A model generated the notes under the pieces. It saw only the letters and a program-made list of their open reading frames with translations, was not told where the DNA came from and made no database searches. Both the position numbers and the translations under genes were made by a program. 64,000 nt of DNA from the NCBI GenBank assembly GCA_039583875.1, contig CM077159.1, positions 6,472,110 through 6,536,109 of the forward strand, given 5' to 3'. Positions 44,411-54,774 of the stretch are shown here, one piece after another. The number at the start of each line of letters is the position of its first letter. The stretch's first letter is position 1. The DNA comes from Platanthera guangdongensis. Lineage: Eukaryota; Streptophyta; Magnoliopsida; Asparagales; Orchidaceae.

Positions 44411-46050
44411 AGACTAATTTAACCTTACTCCTAATAATTGCCGAAATATACTTCGACAATTCTCATCCTATAGCTGATGACTCCAACAACTCATAACCGA
44501 CAACATTAAGATTTACAACAACTAATTCGACGAATTCATCTTTCTAAGAACCATAGTCGATGACATCTAATCCCTCATATATAATGAATTAAACCAGGTT
44601 TAACTGACATAAAAATTGGCGGGTTTGAACTTATTAACAGCCATAAAATGAATGGATTTACTTGCCTATAATCAGATAATCGTCCAACTATCTTGTTCAG
44701 ATTATTCCCAAATTCAACAATTACTCGATAATCTCCTACAGGATCGATTATGTTGAACTTGGCCAGAAAACCATACCATAAAGCTGATCGACAATGGCCG
44801 GATCTAACCCTACTTCCAAAAATTACAGAGGGAAGAACAGTACGGAAAATATACAAGGAAAAGAAAAGCTTGGCTAGGGGAATGTTAACCAAAAAATCGA
44901 TGATCCCTCCCAAGGTAGCCAGCTTACAAGTCGCTGCCTGCTCCAGGTTCACCCTGGAGGTCACAACCAGTCCGAGGATGGGCGGATAGACTTCATTGTC
45001 CGCTCAGGCCGCGCGACTAGGGTGTTCTCCCCGGTCTGACTGCTCAGGATGTGCAATGGTCGCTTGTTCTGTTGGGGCCGCGAGCTGCTTTCTCAGTCCC
45101 CCCCTGCAGGACGCGAGGTTAGATCAGCTAACCACACAATGGTTCTCTCTATTCCAACAGTTGTACTACCCAACTCAGTAGCGGTCTCAAAATGCCATCC
45201 GCACAGACCGCAAGGTAGCCGCATACTCGGTAGGAGTCACGACCATCTTCAGCCCACTCCTGCAAGTCACGCAAGCAAGCCAAACTGCCACATCGCCAGG
45301 TGACCTACCTCCAGGTCGTCCAACAATAAGCATTGAGCATCAGGTCGCCGAGCAGGCGACAAGTCTTCTGGTCGCCCAACGGCGGGTGCGACCTAATCCA
45401 CCCTAGTTCACCCGTCAGTAGGCGAACTGCCTTCAGGTCGTCCAATAATAGGTGACAACCTCCAGTCTGCCAAGCAGGGACGGCAAGCCTGTCCATGCAA
45501 GAGGAGGCGGACTTCAGTAGAGGCGGTGACCACCTTCTTTAGTCCGTTAGGTCGCCCAGTCGACCAGCTCTCATCCGCTAGCAGTTCAGGGACTCCACTC
45601 CTCCAACAGGAAGGCAACCTGATTTATTCAGTCTGATAGATCGCCAACCTCTGACCCAGCGACAAGATTCCTGTAGAGGCAGACCCGTCTTGTCCGCCAC
45701 GTGATGGGCGGACTCATTATGCAGTCCGCCACTTAGCCATCCATCTTTCCACCAGCACGCTTGCTTGTAGTAGAGGCGGACTCACTATGCCGTTATCCAC
45801 CCATTTTTCCAGCCGACACCCGCTTCTTTCCAGCAGTGGGAGAATAACTCCTCAGCACGTATGGCTTGGCAAAAGCTCGCACAATGCAGCAGAGGTGGAC
45901 TCAAACCAGTCCGCCAACAACAGATATGTTCAAGCGGACATGTCCCAATCCATACAGCATGGTGTGGACTCGGCGGACTCCTCGTTCTACTCGCACAACT
46001 CACAGACTCACCAGTGATGACGTTACCAAAGGCCGTTACCTCCACGGTCC

Positions 46051-46059
46051 TATAAATAG
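46051..46059 (+). promoter_or_regulatory. Putative TATA box in the GTCCGC-rich LTR-like region
   Basis: TATAAATAG follows GGTCC about 30 bp upstream of a poly-G run and about 1 kb of GCGGAC repeats. Confidence 0.45.
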
Positions 46060-46085
46060 CCCCCCATACCTCTAATTCTCATTTG

Positions 46086-46086
<1 letters not shown>

Positions 46087-46116
<30 letters not shown>
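46087..46116 (+). repeat. 30-base poly-G run
   Basis: Thirty uninterrupted G on the plus strand, about 28 bp after the TATAAATAG motif. It is a mononucleotide repeat or an assembly artefact. Confidence 0.9.
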
Positions 46117-46117
<1 letters not shown>

Positions 46118-46689
46118 GGGCACACACAGTTGAAGGACAATCGATGACAGAGCCAAGGCATTCAAAACCTGCGGACTCCACTTCCCAGTCCATGCCACCC
46201 TAACAATCATCTCTGCCTGATCACGCAGTCCGCTTGGCTTACTTTTGGGAGCTGCAGGATCAGCTATCTGCGCGGTCTGCTGACCTTTTCTACTTAGCCC
46301 GTGCGTCCTCTAGCACCTTCTTTCCTTAGCCGCCAGCTTCCCTTTGTACCCTTTATTTGCTTTCCATGTAAAGGACCCAATTCAAGCTGTAACACTGAAT
46401 TATAATTAAAGTAAAGCCCATCTCAAGAGTGGCATTTAAGCCATGTCGGGCGAAGTCTGTTGTTGCCGTTGCAAGCGGCCCCTCTTCTCTTCTCTCATAC
46501 TCTCTCGGCATCAACCTGCAAACCTAACCAATAAAGTAACCGTGTGCTTGATAGTTCCTCATCAACCTCCCGTCCATCTCCGCACTAGGATCAACACCTC
46601 CTTTCCTTTATCCCCGCAACACTTGATCAAGCACTTGCTCCACTCTCGAGCACCCAGAATATTTTACCGCAACCTTCTTCTTCAATCAC

Positions 46690-48251
46690 CTCGCCACTTT
46701 CCCCCTTCGCCTATCTAGCAGTGTGCTAGATTCAGCCTAACTTCTTCTCTTCACCTCAGATCCGCAGATCTTACAGCTCAGAACCCAATCAAGGATCCTA
46801 CAACTCAGTGTGAGTCCACACTCCTACAACTCAGGCACACAGCCCTACATCAGCCTTCAACAAGGCATACACCTCAGAGATAACAATCTCCTATAACTCA
46901 GGCTCACAGCCCTACCTCAGCCTTTAGCAATGCCTACCACTCTGAGAAAATACTCTCCTACACTCAGCCTTTATAAATACAGGCTTACAACTCAGATCTT
47001 ATAAAGATCCTACAAATAATTGATTTAACAAAGTATTTTACCACCACCCTGGAAGAGAGAGAATGGATGGATGGCTTCTTGATCAGTTCTTGGAAGAATC
47101 TAATGGCAGAGAACAACCACTCTTAGCTTTCATCAAAGCTTCTTGAATCTGAACTCAGTAGGGTTGAATCTCCTCTGAAGTTGATCTTTAATCATCTTCT
47201 TTCTTGATATTCAGATCACAATCTGAATCCTCCTTAGCATCCTGGTTCAGCAACTGCACTTAAGTAGATGAAGCTCTCACTCTCCAACTTCTTAAATCTT
47301 CTCACAAAAATCTTCTTCTGTATGTATATATACTTTTTTTTATTATTTCTTCATCTGTTGAAGGAGTAAGTCTTTGTATAGTCTTCCTCCATAGTAACCG
47401 GCTGATCCGGTTTCTAACAAACTTCTGACAGCATTGACAGTTGCAGTAGACCGGTTAGAAATGGCAGCTGTCAAGTCATCCAGTCATTTCTTGAAATCTG
47501 TCTCTGTCAGCAAAATCTCGAGACTGAACTTCATCATGTGTCGACACAAGTAGACTAAGTGTCGACACAAGTGGACTAAGTGTCGACACAAGCCTTGGTG
47601 GTGTCGACACATCTCCTTTGTTGTTGTTAATGCTTCTCGACACAGCCTTCTGTAGAATGTGTCGACACTGATTCTGTGTGTCGACACAAACACTTCTCTT
47701 TAACTTTGTTGAATCTCTGCTGTGTGTGTCGACACAAGTCCTGTGTGTCGACACGGTTTATGTCGACAAAGTCTTCAGTGTGTCGACAATGCCTCTTGGT
47801 GTCGACACAATTGATGTCGACTAAGTATTCCTGTGTGTCGACACTGCATCTTGGTGTCGACACAGTTGATGTCGACTAAGTATTCCTGTGTGTCGACACT
47901 GCCTCTTGGTGTCGAGACAGTTGAAGTCGACAATGCTTCACTTTGTGTCGATACTGCCTCTGCATGTCAACACAGTTTCTTCCGGTGTCGACACAGCCTT
48001 TCCAAGTGTCGACACAATTAACTCCAAGTGTCGACATAGCTTTTCTCCAGTGTCGACACAAGCCGTCATAAGTGCCGACACAATTTCTTCTGGTGTCGAC
48101 ATATGGACTTAGAAACTTTTTCCTGCATTCTTGCATTTTCTTAACCTGCACATATAAACTCAAAACAACATCAAATACACCTTGATGCATATCATTGAGA
48201 AAGGTGAGGCTTCTTTAAATCTGGTACACATTTTCCAATGTACCCAACATT
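46690..48251 (-). mobile_element. Truncated Sirevirus LTR of the Sire-3 type, inserted in element C gag
   Basis: It matches the LTR at 60066-60847 closely from CCACTTTCCCCCTTCGCC onward, with the first 200 or so bases missing. The right end CCCAACA (48251) is an exact LTR terminus and is followed at once by element C gag. It contains a GTGTCGACAC array (47540-48110). There is no purine tract beside it, so it is a truncated solo-type LTR. Confidence 0.85.
47540..48110. repeat. GTGTCGACAC array in the truncated LTR
   Basis: More than 15 exact or one-mismatch copies. ORFs spelling repeated CRH/VDT peptides here are repeat artefacts. Confidence 0.92.
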
Positions 48252-49330
48252 CTTATTGTAAGAAGATTTCTTTTCTTCTCTTTTTCCACCCTCCTTCTTG
48301 TGGGGGCAGTCAACAATGACATGACCTGACTTATTATAACAATAACAAATGATGTCAGTAGAAATATGTTTGTTTGATTTAGTAGTATACTTGTCATGGC
48401 TGCTTGTGCCTTTTCTGTGTCGATCGCCATCATGACGTGATCTTCTGTAAGAGGCATCCTTGTCTTTCCATTGCTTCTTTTTGTTCAAGAATTTCTTGAA
48501 CTATCTTGAGAGTAGTGAGAACTCTCCTTCAGATAGTTCTGAGCCTGAGGTACTTGGCTCCGAGGTTTCTTCTTCACTTACTTCTTCTGCTAGGGCAGGA
48601 GAGGCAGCCTTGGACTTCCTTGAGGTGTCTTCCTTGAGAGCAATGACTTCTCCTTGGATGAGGACCTATTCTCTTCTTTAGCTTTTCTTGAATAAATATG
48701 TAGCTTAAATGACATAAGCTTTCCAAAGAGATTTTGCGGGTCTGTCTCAGCTAGATTTCCAAATTCCCGAATGACACAAACCTTGTTATCCCATTCCTTA
48801 GTTAGGGATCTCAAGAACTTATCATTGAGTTCTCCATTGGTGAAGACTCGGCCGTGTACTCTTAGGTCGTTCTCTATCTTGAAGAAGTTTTCAAACGTAT
48901 ATGCAATGATATCCTTGGATCCTTGTCGGAAGGCTTCATATTTCTGATTAAGAAGAGATCTTCTATCATACCTAACCGTTTTTGTTCCTTCCATCAAAGT
49001 GATGAGGGACTACCACATTTACTTAGCGGACTGGCAGTGGATCAGGTTCTACAACATGCAGTCATCAACTGCACTTGCTATAATATTCTTGTCCTTCTTG
49101 TCTAAAGACACAAGTGCAATCTCAACATTGTCGAGATCCATCAATTTCTTATGAACCTTCTTTGTTGGATCTATAGTGGAGATGGTCATCGAAACGTAAG
49201 GAACTTCTTCAACAATCATGAAGATCCTTGGGTCCACATCATCTATGAAAAATCTAATACTCTCTTTCAACATGGGAAAGTTATTCTGAGTACACAAGGG
49301 AAGCTTAGCAAAATCTTTGACCTTGTCCAT
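48252..49330 (-). pseudogene. Element C gag (Sirevirus, decayed and interrupted)
   Basis: The start is MDKVKDFAKLPL at 49330. The N-terminal Gag region (KESIRFFIDDVDPRIF) runs to a stop at 49049. Continuation at 48590-48997 has MMEGTKTVRYDRRSLLNQKYEAFRQG and ELNDKFLRSLTKEWDNKVC, matching Sire-1 Gag. A CCHC knuckle (CYCYNKSGHVIVDCP) lies at 48300-48350. Stops and a frame change lie between blocks. The sequence ends at the inserted LTR (48251), and I do not find the rest of element C to the left. Confidence 0.82.
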
Positions 49331-49399
49331 GCTTTAATAACTCAGAAGATAACTCAGGTCAGATCTAATCAAGGTGTTATCCTTTAAATGATCTACCTA

Positions 49400-49411
49400 G
49401 CTCTGATACCA
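49400..49411 (-). other. Primer binding site of element C
   Basis: The minus strand reads TGGTATCAGAGC, a perfect initiator tRNA-Met site, two bases from the LTR. Confidence 0.93.
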
Positions 49412-49413
49412 AT

Positions 49414-51179
49414 TGAAAGTGTTCAGTTGTCAAGCTAAATCACCTAGAGGGGGGTGAATAGGTGAGTTGTGTGACTTTTTGCGGAATAAAAAAATTAGTG
49501 ATCTATGCACACAAATCTACCAAGAATTCAGAGACGACAAGAGATTTACAGTGCTTCCCCAACCTTGGGTACATCCACTTTCGACTCACCGATCTAGCAA
49601 AACACTAGACTCGACTAATCCACTATCTCGGATTGAAACCAATCCTACTCCTCAGAACAAAGTTCCGACAACTCGATCAACAACACGGATCTACACTCAG
49701 AAGATCAGAACTTCCTACAACTCGGAGAACAAAGCTCCTACACTCGGAGAGTAATCTCCTACAAGATTAAATTGAGAAAATGAAATACAAACAATATATC
49801 TTTCTCAGATCTGGAGATTGCGGCCAAGGTCTTCTTCCTTTGAACTTTGCGGCTTTATCAGAAATTGTTGAAGAAGATGCTCGGCTAGATCTGGATCTGA
49901 AACTTCTTGACTCACAAGATCAAAAAGAAAATTTGTAGATGGAAGAGTATCTTGATGTACAAGTCAACCATTTTGAATTGTCCTGGATCGACAGCCCTTG
50001 GCGATGAGGAAGATGAGCGGCGAGGGCGTCCGATTTAGGAAGAGAAATTGTCTGATTCAGAATTCTTAGAATGCTTCATTAACGCGCTTAGGGTTAGTCA
50101 AAATGACAAGACCTTTTATAAGATCTCCCTAACGGTCATAATTAGCATTAATGACGTCCATATGGACCAATCACATCGAGGCATTTGAAATTCCAGTCAG
50201 TTTTGGACTTAGCAAATTTTCTAGAAAAATTATCTGCATTACTCGAGTGAAGAAGAAGTTACTCGAGTACTACTTCAGATTCTCGAGTAGATAGAACATA
50301 CTACTAGAGAAGAAGTTCTTCAAGGAATTCAGAACAAAAAACTATAATCACTCAAGTGGAATGAAGATTTACTCGAGTGCCATAAATGTTACTCGAGACG
50401 TGGAGGGATTACTCGAGTGGTAGAAGTGAACTACTCGAGAGGTAGAGGTGAACTACTCGAGAGGACTTAGAAAACTTTTGAGAGTTTAAAAATCGATTAC
50501 TCGAGTATTTGATCTAGACAACTCGAGAAGTAAGCAGACTTCTCGAGTACATAAACTAGACTACTCGTGTGGGGGAAAATCAACACGAGAACATTTCTTC
50601 TGTAACTCGAGACAACTAGTTCAACTACTCGAGTGGTGGATTTGACTACTCGAGTAAAGTACTTAGAATATTTTCTGAGAGGCAAAACTTGTCAACTCGA
50701 CAATAAGAAGAAGTCTACTTGAGTAATGTACTTGGACACTCGAGAGCTATGTTCAGACTACTCGAGAACCATTTCCCTTACTCGAATTCAGACAGACTTA
50801 CTCGTGTATTTACTAAGGGATAAACTCGAGCACTTAAACTTCTACTCGAGTGAAATACTTAGAAAAATTGAGTTCATGAGGATTTTTCCTTTCTTCAATA
50901 AAATCAGCAACACATCTTTCTCCAACAGTCCTAGTGCTTGAAGATGAAGTGTATCCCAAAAGAGAGGCTACACATGAGTTAACACCGTGGATCACATAAT
51001 GAGAGATTACATTGTATGATCCTGTGTATGGTGACCCATTGTAGACAGACATTGGTCTGCACTTGACAAATTTGTCCTACAAACACATAACTTAAACAAT
51101 ACATCAAATACAACTTAATTCATCTTAGTTCAAGGGTGACTTCACCAAATCTAGGTTATTGTGGATACAATACCCAACA
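49414..51179 (-). mobile_element. Element C 5' LTR (Sirevirus)
   Basis: TGAAAGTGTTCAG...ATACCCAACA, 1766 bp, with the shared CCTAGAGGGGGGTGAATAGG start block and a GGGTACATCCAC block near 49568. A TATA-like CTTATAAAAGG lies on the minus strand at about 50112-50122. An array of ACTCGAGT palindromes lies upstream of it at 50230-50860. Its internal sequence is unlike the Sire-1 and Sire-3 LTRs. Confidence 0.88.
50230..50860. repeat. ACTCGAGT palindrome array in the element C LTR
   Basis: About 25 copies of ACTCGAG(T/A) or close variants are spaced 15-40 bp apart. It is positioned as the GTGTCGACAC arrays are in the Sire LTRs, but with a different core. Confidence 0.92.
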
Positions 51180-51516
51180 TATTTTACATGGTACTTCGAT
51201 ACAGATCATAGAGATGGCAAATAAGCTGGAGGCAGACTAGCTGTTGGAACAGAGCAGGGGAAACAGATCATTGGATGGGTCATCCCACAAGGAGAGCAGT
51301 AGGGGCTCCCAGAGAGGCAAAATGACGAGCTATAATAAGGGTGGGGGCATTAGAGTCCTAACTTGTAGGGGCCACCTGCAGTACTAGCTCACCCGCCACT
51401 ACAGATACAAGACCCGAGGAAATAGGACGACCGTGGATGTCATAACCCACATTTTCTCCATATTTAATGATATATCAGAGTAAGGAAAAATGCGCATCGT
51501 GATGCCAGAATAAGCA
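51180..51516 (-). mobile_element. Tekay-related remnant
   Basis: 51440-51505 (ATGTCATAACCCACATTTTC ... CATCGTGATGCCA) parallels the Tekay-2 LTR inner end at 42270-42340, in the same orientation. The preceding 260 bp have no recognised content. The remnant is cut on the right by truncated Sire-3. Confidence 0.6.
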
Positions 51517-54297
51517 TTAATTATTGTTTTGTTTCAACTTTCAAAAGTTTCTTATCAAACGTTTACATAGATTTCAACACGAAGGATTACAAAGTTGTAA
51601 ACTCAAGTAAATCTAATCTAAAGCTGCTCTGTCTCCTTGATAACTATGTCTTTGCCTGATTGGACCTTGGCTTGTACTGGAGCATCAGTATCATCAGCTG
51701 GCTTCTTGCCCTTTAGATCTTTCTTCTTTTGCTCTTTAGCCCATATTCTTTGCCTTTCAAAGTACTGAAAGGGCTTTGAGAAATATTTGCTAGGCTCCTG
51801 AGCATTAGGAGGTAGCTTCCCAAGTTTTGCCTTTCTTCTATACTGAACAATGGATTCCTTCCTTGCTTCATACTTTTCCCATTCTTGTGCAGAGTACCAT
51901 TTGCCCCTATCATGGGACTTATCCTTTACAGCTTTCCAAGCAGTCAGTATAATGTTCCTGGATGTTGGACTCCACCGCTCAAAATCAGGCTTCAACTCAA
52001 CCTGTTCTCTGAATCTTTTCTTAGACAATAGAGCTTCTTGTTCTTTGTTCAAAACTGCCTCTGACACTGGCATATCTACTTTCTCAAGGATAACATTTTG
52101 AGCACCTTCTGGAGGGCTGTACATAGACAGTACTTCTTGGTGAATCATTTCAAAATCAGCTGGAGGATAAATAACTTGAGCAACTTCAGCTTGAACCGCT
52201 TCTAAGTAAGCAGGTTGTATACCAGACTCAGCCACATTGTCATCATCACAGAGGGATGGATATCCAAGTGTAGCTCTGATGTTATTAGATATCCATTTAG
52301 CATGGTCTGAGCCAGCTTTGACTCATACTCTCTCCCCCTTTATGACTTCTCTGGCAACATGATCCCTAAGGTCATCCTTTTGAAATCTAATTTGTTCATC
52401 AAGAAAATTAACACCATCTTTATAGAATGCCTTTAACTACAGCAGCTGTCCAGAAATGGTCTTTTGAGATTGCTCAATAGCTGTTTTGACAGCAGCTAGG
52501 CCTTCCTGTAATTGCTTATCAAACTCTGCCTTGGCTTTAGCCTTTTCCTCAGTCTAGGCAGTTGCAACATTCTTCAGTTCTGTAATAATCACATTATGTG
52601 ATTCTGTCAGATTTTCATTCATTTTAATTTGATTCTCTAAGACATAGCCTTGCTTTACAGCTATATCATCAACTTGAGTCTTGATTTTTTCTTGATGTGT
52701 TGCTAGGAAAACCACAGCATTACCTCCTTTGTGAAAGCAATCAGTCATTTCCTTCTTATGCTGATTTACTTCAAATCTTATTGATTTAATATCTGTAGCC
52801 AAGTAGAGTTGTAGATCTTTGTGAGTTTCATCCATATATTACTCCATGGCAATCCTTTGTTCACCTAGCTTTACTTGTAAAGATACTAATAGGGAACTGT
52901 AATCAGTTACTAGGGTTGGTTGTGGAGCAGTTTGTAAAGCCCTCTTATAACTCTGGCTTGTTCTTTTAAATACCATTAGCTTCCTCTTTTTGGCTTGAAT
53001 TGCTGCTTCATCTTCTGAAGCTGAGGTACTGGCAATATCAACTCTGTCTTTAGGACTAGGAGGCAACTAATGTGCAGTACTAGGAAGCTCCCCCTGAGTT
53101 CCTTGCTCCTCGCCCACAGTACTTACTTTCTCCTTCTCCATAGTACTCACTTTCTCCTTTTCAATATTAACTTGCTCCCCCTCAAAATCTGCTTTCTCCA
53201 CCTCAAACTCAGTCTGCCCTAAATCAGGGAACAACTCTTCAAGAGTGAACTCTTGTTGAGTAGGGACTGGAGATACTCTTATCTCTAGAGCATGATCAGT
53301 AGCAGATGTATCTTCCATGATAACATCTTGAGCTTGACTGTGTAGTTGAGTTGGCTGATCAACATCAATCAAAGATTCAGTTAGTGTTTCGTCTTTATCA
53401 ATGAGAATTGATTGATTAACCTCACGTATTACCTCAAGTATAGTTTGTGTAGCCATATCACTTTCCAAGTGTATTGGCTCTTCCTCAACATGAGGCTTCC
53501 CCTGCACTTGAGCACTATCTGCAATATCTTGTGCAGGAATGTCTTGTGCTAGAGATTTTTCAAGAATCTCTTGCCTCTCCTCATCTGGCATGTCCTTTTT
53601 AGGACTCTATCCCATCTGGAGATAATCCTGATGTCCATCCTTCTCATGTGATTTATCTTAGTCCCAACTGACTGTTCCATCACTTCAGGTATTGTTCCAG
53701 CTAAATACAAGCTCACAATTCTTCCCAGATTTGGCTTCTTCATACCTTCCTTAATCTTTTCAAAAATGACTTCTGACCAATCTGTGTTTAGTCTAGAGAT
53801 GATTCTGGTCATAAGGCTGAACATATAGGCAGAAATCCTATCATGCCCCCTGGCTTACAAAGAATCACTTTTCCTACAACTTCAAACAAGAACTTCCCTT
53901 GCATATTCATGCCTTTCCTGTTCAAAGCTGAGCCAATTTTCATGGTGGAATCCAGTCCACACCATTGAAGTGCTTCCCTTAGCTTAGATGCGGGTACATT
54001 TTCTTCTTCTTGTGTTCTTGGTAGGTGAAGAACTTTCCTTAAAATCTTCTGGGGGATTTTCACCTTTACTCCATGGACTGTGGATCTAATTTTGAGTCCA
54101 GTTTGATCTAGGGTAGCAGCACCAAAGAATTCTAGTGTTTCTTTCTTCCAAATCTTAGTTGGTTCAGAAACTAAAAATTCCAGACCATTTTCAGCTATTA
54201 GGGTTATTACTCCTGTAATTTCTGATTTCGCAACATCAAATGCGTTCCGAACTAGTTCATATCCTTCATTGACATTGTCCTCGATCTTTGGCGCCAT
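51517..54297 (-). pseudogene. Sire-3 3' extra ORF (env-position gene, broken)
   Basis: Homologous to the Sire-1 ORF from MAPKIEDNVNEGYE (54297) to the C-terminal KGKKPADD region (about 51640). Blocks lie at 53809-54297, 53549-53824, 53067-53591, 52839-53066, 52554-52835 and 51618-52235, separated by frameshifts and stops. The Lys/Arg cluster AKKRK...FKRTSQSYKR is kept (about 52950-53010), as is the coiled-coil stretch (ATHQEKIKTQVDDIAVKQGY). As in Sire-1 there is no visible signal peptide or membrane segment. The element ends soon after the stop, without purine tract or 3' LTR. Confidence 0.78.
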
Positions 54298-54449
54298 GGT
54301 TGTTGAGAGAAATCTGGTGTGAGGGAGGAGAATTTGTTGACACTAGATTCTGGTCTCAAGAATCTAGAGAGCGTGTCGACAGGGTTTGTTGTTGACCTAT
54401 TTATACCTTTTTGAACAAAGAGGGTCAAAAGGCGCGTCAACAATCACTA

Positions 54450-54760
54450 AATGTGTCGACACTGTTGAAAAGTGTCGACACAGACTTCCAATGACTCAAC
54501 ATCAATTCTATTTGACTTTGTCGAGTTCGACGATCTGAGGTCGATGAATCTGCGCCTATACTCTAAGTGTCGACACCAACTCTGGATGTGTCGACACCAC
54601 TTCTCTGAAGTGTCGACACCGATTCTCTAGATGTGTCGACACCACTTTCCTGGAATGTCGACACCAACTACTATGTGTCGACACCACTTCTCTGGAATGT
54701 CGACACCAACTACTATGTGTCGACACAGACAACTTCTTGTGTCGACACAATTTTACTTAG
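54450..54760. repeat. Internal GTGTCGACAC array of Sire-3
   Basis: About ten palindromes or near copies lie between the RNase H end (54775) and the extra ORF start (54297), matching the position of the Sire-1 internal array (8890-9240). Confidence 0.88.
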
Positions 54761-54774
54761 CCAATTTTGTTAAA

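Larger units (their letters stand above)
44985..46690 (+). mobile_element. Unclassified LTR-like DNA rich in GTCCGC/GCGGAC
   Basis: Dense copies of AGTCCGC and GCGGACT on both strands (45000-46000) precede TATAAATAG at 46051-46059, then a 30-G run. This mirrors the layout of the Tork-like LTR at 60848-62731 (same motif upstream of a TATA box), although I see no extended alignment. The stretch 46120-46690 has no recognised gene. The right edge at 46690 is the abrupt start of a Sirevirus LTR. Confidence 0.4.

Noticed and set aside
45305..46075. Small ORFs in the GTCCGC-rich block
   Set aside because: Overlapping ORFs on both strands with repeat-driven composition; no recognisable protein.
51618..52235. 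Independent host gene (205 codons)
   Set aside because: It is homologous to the C-terminal part of the Sire-1 extra ORF at 5925-6713 and continues the Sire-3 ORF.
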